A stretch of 64,000 nt of DNA from Holothuria scabra (GCA_037179385.1 CM074189.1:22455020-22519019), one strand, 5' to 3'; shown: positions 50,102-60,774, numbered from the stretch's first letter. Made by a program: numbers and translations. The notes: generated by a model not told the origin, from the letters alone.

Positions 50102-51900
50102 TGATTGAGCGAAAAATAAATTATAACCTATGTTTTGACATTACTTGTGGCTAAAATCAAGAATGGTTTCTTTAGTTTTCATATCCAGCACAACATTCAA
50201 ACTATGTTGTAAAGTCTGAAAATAAAGTACTGTTATTTGGCAATGGTTTGCTGATTCCAATTGATAATTGTATTTGGGTAATCTTTGGTAATTGCTTAAT
50301 CTGTGGGTTTGTTTACTCTTCGATCGCCTGATAACACAGCTTTGATATGCTTGGTTAACTTTCCAATTTAGCCGTTTAAATCTAGCATTGCCAAGCAGCT
50401 TTGGACACCTTGTTCAATAATGAATCGTGTAGGAAGACACTTAGATAGCCCTCCTATCCAAATATTCTCAAATAAGTTATAGGTAACTGATTAATTTGAA
50501 AGCAGACTTCCAGGTTAATCATTTCCATTGTAAAAGCTTGCAATATATAACTTTCAATTTCACGTTCCAATGTTTGACTTTATACGTCAAAAGTGAAAGA
50601 ATATGCTGTAAGTTGGAAGTTTTTTTTTTAGGCAGAGTGTTTTAATTGTCGTCCTTATTATACAGGTTTGCTTTCAATGAGAACTGTGAAAGGTCAGTTT
50701 ATTTTTGCAACGTTTTCTACTTTAGTTTGGTTTGCAAAGCATAATTTCACGGAGATCCATTCAAGGCATAAATGGCAGTGTGAGATGCTGTTTGGAGTGT
50801 TAACGGTTTCTTTGAGTTATCTTAAAAAGATCTCCATTGTTTGTACCTCCAGTTGTTCGATACAATTTTTTAGCTTAAGCATTTCCTTCTCCGTTTAAAA
50901 TTCCGTCCTCGCTATGATGAATTTGTTCACATGTATCGTCACAAAAATGTTTGAACACTTGTTATTTGAGAAGATGGAAAATACAGCTAACACTAAGAGG
51001 TTGAACACCTTCACGCACATTCGATGTTTTCAAAATACATACACAATCCTTCGTTTTAAAGGCAGTCAGTTTCACTCCAAACTACATTCTTGTAGTAGTT
51101 CCCAGAAAATGCCAACTGATACAGCTCCCAGCCCTCCAACAACTGTCTAAATATCATCTGCATCGACACGCAATCGTAGCTAATTGTTTCTATGTTAGTA
51201 TACAAGAGCCCAGTGTGTAACTTACACACTGATACTGCAGAACATGATGTGCAATATAAGCTTTAATACTCATGAAACATTTTGCACTTGCTGGCAATCA
51301 ATGAGCTGTGTAAATCGAAAATTTCTGTCGACTACTGCAACATTGTAGTTTGGGTTGAGAGGGCTAGGTTTGCAACACGATGAAAAAGTCTTATAATATT
51401 TGTTACGTTACTATTTGTAATCGCACAAATTACTGCAGTTTCCAATGAAATTTGAAGGAAAAAGTCTGGAAATCGAAAGTTATAAAGAGAGCACGGAGTT
51501 TTTAAGAATCGTTCAATCTTTGTTATCCTTAATCAGTTAACAACAGGTTGATTGAAAAAGCTCGGTATGTTCAAATACTTATTAAATAACGAATGTATTA
51601 GTTCACTTAGCTTTAAATGGAAAAATCCCCTGATTTCCTGCGAGTGTTATTAATTACAACATTTTCATGCTATTTTATAATATTTGAAGGAATTTATTGA
51701 ATAAACACCGGGCCTTTACGCTACTTGTTCAAGCCTCAATATACCCACTATACAATCAAAGAGTCGGATATGTACGTGCAATAAGAATCAATCTACATGC
51801 AAGTACCTGAGGAACCAACGCAATATAGGCATATTAACACTAAATGATTGCAGGTAAGCTTCCGAGTAAACTCATTTCAGCTTCCGCTTCAGAAGGGAGT
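50102..51900. other. Intergenic, nothing recognised
   Basis: Short ORFs without motifs. Confidence 0.35.
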
Positions 51901-51908
51901 AAGTGTAC

Positions 51909-52097
51909 CGGGCGCGTAGCCAGAATTGTGTCATGGGGCGGGTTTTGGTATCATGAAGGGGGTTGGGGGGTTGGGGCACGATATGAGGGAAAAGTCTGTA
52001 GAAAAGGAGAAATAAACGATACTTTGGGTGTTTTTGCATTGCAAGGGTGCGCCATGGGGGTTTTAATCCCCCTAACCACCCCGTGGCTACCCCACTG
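51909..52097. mobile_element. hAT-type MITE, 189 bp
   Basis: Perfect 8-bp duplication AAGTGTAC at 51901-51908 and 52098-52105. Ends CGGGCGCGTAGCCAGAA and (other strand) CAGTGGGGTAGCCACGG are related inverted repeats (GTAGCCA core). The right end (CAGTGG) looks more intact than the left. Confidence 0.8.
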
Positions 52098-52105
52098 AAG
52101 TGTAC

Positions 52106-52880
52106 TTTATTTAAGAGCGAAGGATAAAATGAACTGTTAGGTTTTTGAAAAACGAAAAGCTCATTCTTGTCCAGGAAAAACGGAAAATTAGTAAAAGCAG
52201 CTTTTTAAACTTAAAAATTAAATGCATCTATTTAATACCTTAATGAGTAAAACAAAAAAAATCAAATACACTCAATTAATAGTATTAATTCGTCTACTTG
52301 CTAATCCTGGCTTTATTTCACGTGAATAGTATTTTCTTTAAATTAATTGTTCATACCGTTTGACTGCCACTTTGTGTTAGACCTGTTTGTTAAATTTACC
52401 CTTTATCATATGAAATTTATATTCTTACAATAAGGATTAATAAGACACTTGAATATGCCCAGGCCCGGTCTTAGCGGAGATATCTTCCAAAATACCAGCT
52501 TGCAGGCAGATCAGCCGTAAATTGCATTGTCAGATGAAGTCTTCACATAAATGAGGGTTTAACGTACAGCAGCATGTCCCTTTCCTTTCTTTATCGTCTG
52601 CCTAATATGAATGGAAGAAGCAGATATAGGTGATGTTATCATTTCTTTTCTTTCTTTTTTAGAATAAGAAAGCCAGAAGATATCATCAAGAGTAAAACGA
52701 TTTCTAAAGGCCCTATTAACACCACAACCGTCTTATTACAACTCTTTCAAAGCGAGTACTCTATTCTTCATGTCCACAGGACTTTCTGACTGTGCTGTGG
52801 CATTCTCAGCATGACATTACTAGTGTTGGTAACGTAGCAAGGAATAGATCAATGCACAGGCTGAGAGGAGTTAACACTGG
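52106..52880. other. 3' flank of the pseudokinase gene, nothing recognised
   Basis: No coding pattern supported. Confidence 0.35.
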
Positions 52881-52883
52881 TTA

Positions 52884-52889
52884 TTTATT
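52884..52889 (-). other. Candidate poly(A) signal AATAAA of the pseudokinase gene
   Basis: The minus strand reads AATAAA about 74 nt beyond the TGA of the last exon, a normal distance for 3' end formation. Confidence 0.5.
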
Positions 52890-52962
52890 GAACAAAATAA
52901 CCACCGTAAAGTGAGGATGTTTAACGTAGAGCTAAAATGAAGATGACGTTTATCTATAAAAC

Positions 52963-53010
52963 TCATAAGCTACTAGGTGAGGTCGGGAATCCTGAACGGT
53001 TCTGCGCTCC
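52963..53010 (-). CDS. Last coding exon (short C-terminal tail) of the pseudokinase receptor
   Basis: After acceptor CACATTACAG the frame reads [15 protein letters not shown] and stops at TGA (52965-52963). The tail is short and serine/proline-rich, with no tyrosine. A poly(A) signal follows about 74 nt later, which supports this as the true end of the gene. Confidence 0.8.
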   Translation of the reverse strand, partial: GAQNRSGFPTSPSSL

Positions 53011-56000
53011 CTGTAATGTGCAAAGAAGTACACTAATTAAGTAAAGTATTTACTTACCGCTTGTACTGTTTTTAATATATCACCAAGTTTCCTATGCAAT
53101 AGGGCAAACGGGGGTCGCTTTTCAACGATCTTTTGCCAAGACAAGTTCATAATTTCATAACTGAAGAGAAATCATGAAAAAGAGGAAGGGGTCATTAAAT
53201 AATGTAGGTATCAAGAAGTAAAATAAATTAGCAGTCTAGAACACGTTAATCGAATTTTTGTTAGAGAGAAGGTTGATCATAGGCACCAATGGTTTTTATC
53301 TCATAGGGAAACTTCACATAATAACATAATATTCTATATTACACTTTCTTAACATGTGCGAAGCGTAACCGTACATGGACGAATTTAATGATAGTATATG
53401 ACTTACACGGACGAAGGGCAATTTAATGGCTGTGGTAGACGTTTTCCTTCTCTAATTATGTTTTCAATTTCTGCAGTCGTGTTCCCTGCATATGGCGTGT
53501 TACCTGAGAGATTAAATTCATCGAATAAATATATTTAAATTTTTAATGAACTGAGTTAGTATATTGTTTTTAATGCTTCGTTTCAAGCTTATGGTGTATA
53601 AAGTGAACATACAGAGAAACTTGCGTAATACCTAAGGTGAACAATTCCCACAAAAGTACGGAAAAACTCCAAGCATCACAGGCGGGTGTGTATTCACGCA
53701 AAAATATTGTTTCCGGTGGAATCCATGCAGTTGGAGGATTACTCTGAAAAGAAATTCATACATTAGAGGTATGAAGACTTCAATGGCGGCCGTGGGATTG
53801 ATTTCAAATCAATTCTTTTTAGAAATCACAGCATAAAGCTGTCGTGTAACATTTCACTGTTTCAATTATCATTAATCAATGGATTCATGGGGCCAGTCTT
53901 TTAAATTTTAAACAACATCACACACAAAGCATTTAGCACTTATTTCAGGGAGCTTAATATCTTGTAAAGTATGGTTAAATAAGTACCCTTTTGAAAACTT
54001 CCGTGACCTTTATCATGGCCATATCATTTGGTCGAATATCATAAAGCTTGCACGCACACTCTGATGTTAAAAGAACCTTCTTTAACGATATAAAAGGATG
54101 GCAAAACTGAAATAAAAAAGATTCAATCGAAAATCATGTTCAACCATTTTTATTTTGCAAAGGAAAATATGTTGCTAATTCAAAATCATGGAATAATATG
54201 CTCTAATGGGAATAGGAATAATGATAAAAGAAATGGTAATGTGCTACGATATAAAATCACTTTCTAAATATGTCAAAGTATCATTTAACAGGACATATGT
54301 ATTGACCTGATCATGTTTCATGAGAGCCATGAACCCCATACCTTTATAACGATGCAACCAAGTCGTTGTCTACATGTAGTTATGCCACAAAACTAGAAAT
54401 CGCTTTTATTATGATCTTTAGTAATAAAAAGATTAAACATTTTATCATACCTCTTGTGAATGAATAAAAGCCATTGCTCCGGCAACATTCACAGCAAATG
54501 CAAGCAACTCTTTCAACTCTTTTGTGAAACTTGTTTTCACCTCATCGTCAATGTCCGATTGCTGATATCTTGCCAATACAAAATCTCGCAATGAGCCGTA
54601 TTCAAGTAGTTCGTAAACAATTGAGTAAGGCTCTTTGAAAAAACAAGACAAAATAATAAAAAAAAATAATAAATAAATGTTAATAACTGCATACTCCCAA
54701 CAATGAATCCCCCATTCACATCTTTTTCTGATCAATAATGAAACGCACTATGGAGCCGTTGACGATGGATAGAAACGTGACGAAATACCCCATGTTTATA
54801 ATAAGAAATATGCTATCTACACTAGCGAAGGCAAGAATAGTGTTTTGGCTAATTTTAGAGTCTAATCCAAGGCTTAGAAAGGGATCTTTCCGGGAGGGTG
54901 ACTCTTTCCTTTGAGAAATTTTTGAACATTTAAGTTCACTCAGATGTATACTGGACTCAGATTTGAAGCTACCTGAATTCAATGCTATGGTGAATTCTTT
55001 GCCAACTTTACTGTTGGTATGATTGCATTACGGCTTGAATAGTCACGTTATTTCCTGGGAAGGAGTGGTCTGGAAATTTTTATCATAGTTCCATCAGGTT
55101 TCATCTTGTAAAGTCTTCAAAATAGTCCAAATATCCCATGGCAGCATGAAGACAAATACCTTTGGCGACCAGAATACAATATTCCTGACAACTTCAGTGT
55201 CAGATGGAAAAATTTATATAAAATTTAAAACATCAGTCAGAAGGTTTAGTCTACTTGTAGAAAAGATATTTTGAGGGATAAAGATCATAAAGATGAAACA
55301 TACATTGAAACTGGTGACCATATGTATAAAGAATTACAACCGTTTTTTTAAAACCACTTTTTCGACTAATTATTGTTTTTCTTACACGATCGACTTGAAA
55401 CTTTTTAGACCGCATTGGAAGAAAAGGGGATTCATTTTTGATGTACTGCACGGTATTTTCAATACGTATAGTAACCTTTTTGCAGCAACGTACCTGTTTC
55501 GATATTTATGGTGAGCAGGGTGATAACATACGACGATTTCTGTAAAGCCAAAAGTTTTCTTGCCAGCAGTCTAAATTGAGAGGCTTCCTGAAGTGTCCCT
55601 TGATCTAAATGTGTTCGTTGAGTAAAATATTTAATGAAAGTTGCTGATCATTTGAAAAAAGGATATTTTCAAAACTTTTTGTAAACAACTGAAATATATG
55701 AAATGGGGGTTTATAGATTACGTGTTTCATTTTATCCAATTCCGTATTTGCTAAAGAAGTTTCAACTTAAACTTGCATTACAATTGAATTCCCGTGATTG
55801 AATTTGAAATCGCTCTTTTTTATGCTAGCCCTATTGAACTGGCAACGTAAGTTGTTGCAAGTGTACAAAACAATTCAAATTTTATTCTACTCACCAGAAA
55901 GCTGTTTTGCCAAACATTTCCCTTGAACACTGCTATCAAGAGAATATGTGCCGCTAAAATACTCATACAATCCGTGGACACTTACTTTGGTATCCAGAAA

Positions 56001-59000
56001 AACTGCCACGTTGTTATCCATCTGTCCTGTGGATCCAGACATAGAGTTCTGTATTAGCTGAATTACTGCTGGAAATTTCAACTAACTTTTACTTTTATTA
56101 AAATCGTAATAAAGAGATCTATTTGTGGCTGACATCTGTTTACTATTTGGCAGTACCCCAGCTTATATTTTATGCAGTCATTATCACCCAATTACATACC
56201 TGAATTAGAATGCTGCTTACTCTCAGACTCTTCAACGTAGTAGGATTGGTCAAACGTAGTCTCATCACCGCCGCCTTGAATGCTTGAAAGTGCATCTTCA
56301 ACAAGGTGATCTCTAAAAAATAATTATTGAATACTTCACAATTGAAAACGTGTATTCCGTTACAAAAATATGTAATGCACCCACTTTTCTGATCAGTTGC
56401 AGTATTTAATTGGCGAGTAGTTTGCAGTTAACGTTTCTTGACAATCTGAATATCGACGCCTATGCCTGAATACAACTTTAACAATGTATTCTACCAGCCA
56501 ATGGTTTTCAAGTAACGTTGCCAATTCGCCCCATACTGAAATAACTAGGGTATACTTTCAATCAGGCAAAAAATGACCCAATACTGCAAGAATGTTAGGT
56601 AGACTGTTTAGTAATTTCTCATATTAATATTAGCTTTGGGCAACTTCAAAATAGCTATTAGAAGTTGAAAGCATAGAAATCCCTTTTTTTTTAACATTAA
56701 TACCCAAAGATAGTTTTTATTCATGTATCCATGTTCACTCGTTACACGAATAACCCTTTAAAGTTAGAAGGGGTTTTTCAGTGGCTTTTCACAAAGATCC
56801 GGCATAAGAGCAGAGAGTTGTTAACAACTCCCTGATGAGGCAAAACAAAATCCACACCATGTTGACCAAACCAGTAGCAATACTCTGACTTCTTTTTTAA
56901 TATAAATTTCTGTCGAAAAATACCTTCACTTCTCATCAAGTCAAAACTTGTTGAAAATGTGGATATATCGATTCAGATATCTTTGCCTTTCTTTATAATT
57001 GACTGCCCTGTTTGCGATTGCAATGCGCTGCTGTTGGAATGTTTGAATGTCCTTTCCTGTAGAACTAGTTTAACCTTGTACAATATGCATGAACTATTTA
57101 TACCAAAAATGTTGTAAATGTTCCTAATAGCGCCAACCTTATCACAAAAAGCATTCAACGAAATTTCAAATAGTTGTGCCACAATGAATTCCCAAATTTC
57201 CCATAATTATTCTCTGAAGAAAAGGCACTTTTTAAAATGAGTATCTTGTGGAACGCTGTAAGATATTGAGACGGAGTTTTCACCTAAGAACAAAGGCACA
57301 TTTTTAAGTATATGAATTTTGCTTAGGCAAGTATTTTTAAACCCACACCAAGCACAGGCAATTACGGTAACTATGTTGTAATAAAATCGCTTTATAGCTT
57401 GATATATTGTGTTGATAAAAACGTACTTGAACAATAGAATTCTATTGTCTTTGTATTAAAAAATTCAGGTGTAAAATTTTAAAGACTTTCAAGACTAAAA
57501 TTAAAGATATATTTAATTGTGACCTACAAAAGGAAAAATATACCTCTGGCAGGTCCATATTCCTACGGATAAAAATGAGTGGAAACTTTTCATGAGGTAG
57601 ACGCACGTACATTTTTAAGGCAAAGGAAATATTTCAACCAATAATTAATGGAATAATTTTACAACTTTTTGTAGGTTTATTTAGATTTAAAATGCATTCG
57701 GTCATAAGCCAAGTGGCATGAAAATGGAAGTCTTTAAATTCGCATGAATATCTGGATAGAAACTAACCTTTGATAATACACAAAACAACTATAAGAATCA
57801 CAGCTGAGGAACCTGACAAAATTAGAATAAACTGTATGTTGATGGAGCTGTTAATATCGTCTGGTGGTGCCAGATCACTTTCTGTTTAAAAGGAAAACAA
57901 AGTTAACAACTCTAAATGTTACATAATAGTTTTTCACACTCAACAGTATAATATGCTGCTACTTGGAGCATACTACGCCCCTTAAATTAACTATCAAGAT
58001 AAAAAAAAAAGAATACGAAAAATTACATTGCGCAAAAATCACTAATTTTGGGGTCCCACAAAGGAAACCTATTAGCGATGATTTGACAACCACATATTTA
58101 TTCATGCTACAAGCATGAATTTTGTCTTAAGTTAAAGCGTCAATTTTTTTGTTACTTTGCATACTACAAGTAAAAACTGATGCATTCTTTTATATTAAAA
58201 TCAATGACAGAGCTCCCAGTAACATCTTATGCTTGATAATGACTTTCAGCATAATAGGGATGTCAGTATATGACATTACGCAGAGTGATGGCAGTGGACT
58301 TTACTTTTTGAAACTACCAAACGGCTTCTTTTTTTATAACTTGACAAATAATTGAGATACAATTATTGAAAAAGGCAGGGTATTACTTATCTTTTACAGT
58401 CTGCCTAGCTGGCAAAATAACACCTTTCCAACGCAAGTGAAAGGTACTCTTCTTAGGAATGATCGATCAGAAATTTGCCTAAGTTACTGACCATTGGTAA
58501 CTAAAATTCGTCTCTATGAAAAAAATATCCAAAGCAAAGAAGCGCTTAATTGTAAATAACGTACTTCCTTCAATTTGTCTTTCAATTAAATAAAGTTGAA
58601 GAGATGTGCTGTCATTTTTTAAGTATAACCCTTCACTCGAACAGGTCACTGCACTGTGCGTCTTCACATTACGGAAACTATATGGAAGTTCCAACAAATA
58701 TGTCGCAGCTGAGCAATTGAAATCCTTCTTCTTCAATACCATCCCATTTGAGGACCACGTCAGGGAAAACGGAGGTACCGGGCCTTCAATCACGCATTGT
58801 AATTTGTTCACTGAGTCTTCCTCTTTTACATATAATTTGCCATCTAATATGTTGGAAGCGTTGATAAAAAGGTGTGTTGAAGCTATCAAAAATAAGAATA
58901 AAAGATATTTTTAAATGTTTGTTTAAAAAGCTTTTATTCTACACCTTAAAAGTGTTTTGAAGTTTTGGCACGATATATATCAGGACCAGATCCAAGATTT

Positions 59001-60104
59001 TCTTAAGGAGCGTACGTTTTTCTATTTTTGGCAAATGGGTGGTATTTATAACATGAAATTAACACATGAAAGACCTTGAAAAGACATGATAAAGAAAAAA
59101 CCTAACAAAATAAAAGGTGAAATTTAACTTAATCTATGCCAACTTGCGTCATCCTCCTTCATTCGTGCCCTTTTTAAACACGATTTTGCTCCATTTTCTC
59201 AAATTGCTAAATTTGACTTTGCACGTTCTCTAAGATGATCACATAATAAATTTGTTTTGAACGCTACCAGTTACTAAGGTTATATCTACGTATGTATAGA
59301 GTAAAAAGTAATTAAGTAATAATTAATTAAGTAATAACTACCTGCTTTATTCCTAAAACAATATCTTTGTGATATCGTGATATCGTCATTTGGTTGAAAG
59401 CTTCACGCAACTTCAGGCATAGAGTCTTAGAATATGAAGTGTCTAAGAGGGCGTTGTGAACTCATTATATGGAAACCTATTGTTATTACGACCTTGTATT
59501 ATATTTTTTTCTTATGAAAAGGTCTACTTTGAATGTTGACAACAAAAGCTCCCATGTCTAGTCAAACTCTCTACAAAAAGCATGATGCACATAAATCGCC
59601 CAGATAGCCTGTATATTATAAAGGGATCCACGTACACCAAAAAATGTTAAAAGGTGAAGTAAAAGAGTAGCATAGGTACATACCTTTTAACTTCAATTTA
59701 ATCTCAGTTACAATTTTTCTGTTGTGCAAGCATCTATACAGTTGATTATGGTTTTCCTCGGATGGCCTCATCAGGCGTAGAGAATACTTTTCGTAATGAC
59801 ACCCATTAACTTCCATTCCACCGGCATGAAACTGATCAAAATTGAGTTCATCTTGAGATAACCTTCGATCACCCAGGTACCATCTCACGTTTGTTGTATT
59901 GCGACTAATGTTGCAAACCATGCAAACTGGATTAAAAAATACACCTTCACAATCACTTTGCGTGGAAAATTTCGCGAAACACATTCCACTGTCGCTATGA
60001 CCTATTATTATAAAAAAAAAAATAATACAAAAAATATGAGATATTCTTCCCTACCATCGCGTGGCGATTACCTTTCTTCAGTGCAACCATAAGAAAAACT
60101 AATC
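52963..60104 (-). CDS. Receptor tyrosine pseudokinase with two Ig domains (whole gene, multi-exon)
   Basis: Single-pass cell-surface receptor built as Ig, Ig, transmembrane helix, juxtamembrane segment, tyrosine-kinase-like domain, about 605 residues without the unresolved signal peptide. I joined the exons by hand: each has AG before and GT after it, and codon phases agree at every junction. The kinase fold is complete from glycine loop to alpha-I, but catalysis should be lost: the glycine loop reads FSGTYS, the VAIK Lys is kept (CLAK), the alpha-C Glu is Leu, HRDLAARN is HPFISLKK and DFG is [23 protein letters not shown] and NCPSSVYEIM are kept, so the fold is probably under selection. Likely role, by inference: ligand-binding co-receptor, decoy or allosteric partner of an active receptor kinase. 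The 5' end and start codon are not resolved. The family position (FGFR/VEGFR-like or other) cannot be decided here. Confidence 0.85.
53058..53160 (-). CDS. Kinase alpha-H/alpha-I exon
   Basis: Exon of 103 bp. It reads [20 protein letters not shown] then [14 protein letters not shown], the final CW....RP.F motif of the kinase C-lobe with the conserved Arg-Pro. The acceptor is TTTCTCTTCAG and the donor GTAAGT. It ends in phase 0. Confidence 0.9.
53407..53503 (-). CDS. Kinase alpha-G exon
   Basis: Exon of 97 bp. It continues the alpha-F loop as [20 protein letters not shown] then [12 protein letters not shown], matching the usual G.NPYPG....E....I..G.R...P..CP pattern of tyrosine kinases. The acceptor is AATCTCTCAG and the donor GTAAGT. 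Confidence 0.9.
53632..53743 (-). CDS. Kinase APE and alpha-F exon
   Basis: Exon of 112 bp. It encodes [20 protein letters not shown] then [21 protein letters not shown] matches the APE motif at the end of the activation segment, and DAWSF matches the DVWSFG of alpha-F, including the structural Asp. This part is as conserved as in an active receptor kinase. The acceptor is TTTTCAG and the donor GTATTA. Confidence 0.92.
53987..54106 (-). CDS. Kinase catalytic-loop and DFG exon (catalytically degenerate)
   Basis: Exon of exactly 40 codons, phase 0 at both ends. It reads [20 protein letters not shown] then [12 protein letters not shown]. Placed without gaps against VVHRDLAARNVLLTSDY...KLSDFGLAR, it shows HRD to HPF, Arg-Asn to Lys-Lys and DFG to DIR, so both the catalytic base and the Mg-binding Asn are gone while the surrounding beta strands (KVLLTS, CKLYD) fit. 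The following activation segment has no tyrosine. The acceptor is TTTATTTCAG and the donor GTACTT. Confidence 0.9.
54451..54632 (-). CDS. Kinase hinge, alpha-D and alpha-E exon
   Basis: Exon of 182 bp. It starts [20 protein letters not shown], a textbook hinge of the (V)xEYxxxGxLxxxL type, runs through a kinase-insert-like acidic segment, and ends [19 protein letters not shown], matching the alpha-E helix before the catalytic loop. The donor is GTATGA. The acceptor is CAAAG or, four bases away in another phase, GAG; only the first keeps the frame. Confidence 0.9.
55494..55598 (-). CDS. Kinase alpha-C helix exon
   Basis: Exon of 105 bp, in phase with both neighbours. It encodes [19 protein letters not shown] then [12 protein letters not shown]. 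The first part aligns with the alpha-C helix, but the position of the Glu that pairs with the VAIK Lys is Leu (QFRLLARK). The NIVxLLG stretch has become YVITLLT. The donor is GTACGT. Confidence 0.85.
55895..56068 (-). CDS. Kinase N-lobe exon (degenerate glycine loop, retained VAIK Lys)
   Basis: Exon of 174 bp ending at donor GTGAGT. Near its end the translation reads [18 protein letters not shown] then CLAKQLS. Aligned to the usual GxGxxG loop, only the middle glycine is kept (F-S-G-T-Y-S), while the Lys of CLAK matches the ATP-contacting VAIK Lys. The acceptor is a CAGCAG pair (NAGNAG), so the exon may begin at 56068 or 56065 and gain or lose one residue. Confidence 0.8.
56200..56310 (-). 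CDS. Juxtamembrane exon of the pseudokinase receptor
   Basis: Exon of 111 bp when it begins at the second AG, or 113 bp when it begins at the first. It encodes an acidic cytoplasmic segment beginning [10 protein letters not shown] and containing the tyrosine pair [12 protein letters not shown]. Tyrosines in this position often serve as phosphorylation or docking sites in receptor kinases, so a partner kinase could act here. The donor is GTATGT, phase 1. Confidence 0.75.
57544..57562 (-). CDS. Possible 19-nt microexon between transmembrane and juxtamembrane exons
   Basis: Nineteen bases lie between a good acceptor (TTTTTATCCGTAG) and a donor (GTATAT). Inserted after the transmembrane exon they read GIWTCQ plus two bases, which is the phase needed to use the first AG of the next acceptor (TTTTTTAG at 56313-56314) and go on as R-D-H-L. 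Skipping it and using the AG two bases further on also keeps the frame (K-D-H-L). So both forms are possible and neither is proven. Confidence 0.4.
57768..57881 (-). CDS. Transmembrane exon of the pseudokinase receptor
   Basis: Exon of 114 bp. It codes for a polar linker ([12 protein letters not shown]) followed by about 22 hydrophobic residues ([20 protein letters not shown]) and a Lys stop-transfer signal. This is a type I membrane anchor directly after the second Ig domain. The acceptor is AAACAG and the donor GTTAGT. It ends in phase 1 (Lys plus one G). Confidence 0.85.
58565..58882 (-). CDS. Ig domain 2 (membrane-proximal) exon of the pseudokinase receptor
   Basis: Also 318 bp and phase 1 at both ends, so it can be skipped or duplicated without breaking the frame. 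It encodes LQCVIEG (strand B Cys), FSLTWSSNG (core Trp), then AVTCSSEG (strand F Cys). NAS, NCS and NDS are potential N-glycan sites. The acceptor is TTTTTGATAG and the donor GTACGT. The equal length and phase of the two Ig exons point to an old exon duplication. Confidence 0.85.
59684..60001 (-). CDS. Ig domain 1 exon of the pseudokinase receptor
   Basis: Exon of 318 bp, phase 1 at both ends. The translation shows an Ig pattern: VCMVC (strand B Cys), VRWYLGD (core Trp), YSLRLMR, then LYRCLHN (strand F Cys). Extra cysteines (SDC, NGC) suggest a second disulfide. NIS and NTT are possible N-glycosylation sites. The acceptor follows an A/T-rich tract ending ATAATAG, and the donor is GTATGT. It lies distal to the membrane and probably takes part in ligand or partner binding. 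Confidence 0.8.
60072..60104 (-). CDS. Candidate signal-peptide exon of the pseudokinase receptor
   Basis: A 33-bp stretch bounded by CGTAG upstream and GTAATC downstream encodes [10 protein letters not shown] and ends in phase 1, matching the phase 1 start of the first Ig exon. The hydrophobic run suits the core of a signal peptide. The start Met would have to come from a further exon, or the exon may start elsewhere. An in-frame TAA lies a short way upstream. This is the weakest part of the gene model. Confidence 0.3.
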
Positions 60105-60478
60105 CTACGGTTATCAAACGTGAATTTATTTAAAGTGTTTTATTTTAATCAGTGGTCCCATCTTTAGAGGGTCAAACTTCATATGTGTTATACTCAACCG
60201 ATCACCTGGCTGTGAAGCAACATCTACAACTCTGCCACAAATGAAAATGAGAGTCCTCTCCGTATTCAAGTTTTCGCCATATACTGTAGCACACTTTGAA
60301 AGCAATGAAATGAGTATTGGCCTTAGAAAATCTTCGTGATAAAAACCTTTTCATTAACGGACCATTCAGGACATTGCGAAAATGTATTTATTAGTACATA
60401 CGTCGGTAATAATAATTACGTACATAATCAAATAATAAATAATTAACGTATTTAAAAGGCAATGTTAACGAAAGGAGA
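60105..60478. other. Upstream region of the pseudokinase gene, nothing recognised
   Basis: The true first exon and promoter should lie here or further upstream. I could not pick an ATG exon. Confidence 0.3.
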
Positions 60479-60480
60479 AA

Positions 60481-60774
60481 CATTTATAATAGGACGGAAG
60501 ACGAGTCACCAAATTTCATGTGTAATTGATCTAACTTCAGTCCGGGAGATTCTCCGAAAACGGAGAGCTTCAAATTCTCCCTTTTCGGAGAATATTTAAG
60601 CGCCATTTTGAAATTAACCCACATTGCTGCACAATTTACACGATAAGAAACAAGTCCTTCCGACACTCTGGCAAAGAACCCTTCGGCGAAACCAAACTTG
60701 AAACTGCTCCCCGAAGAAGTTATACGTCCACTAAAGGACAACGCTTGACCAACCTCAAGGCCTTCATACCATTT
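60481..60774 (-). pseudogene. Coding-like fragment, possibly galectin-like
   Basis: An open frame between two stops reads YEGLEVGQALSFSGRITSSG then SSFKFGFAEGFF and, further on, AAMWVNFKMALKYSP. The opening GLxVGQxLxFxGR...F.FGF resembles the first strands of a galectin-type beta sandwich, and MWVNFKM could match the VNxR strand, but the sugar-binding His/Asn/Arg set is not visible. A frameshifted relative lies at 48328-48525 (+). It may be a gene fragment or coding sequence carried by a repeat. Confidence 0.3.

Noticed and set aside
54716..54982. 88-codon minus-strand ORF between kinase exons
   Set aside because: The alpha-C exon (55494-55598) and hinge exon (54451-54632) join in phase without it, and its sequence has no kinase feature.
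57207..57434. Short internal repeat (AAAGGCACWTTTTTAA..AT) in the receptor intron
   Set aside because: Two short similar words only; not enough to call a repeat or exon.
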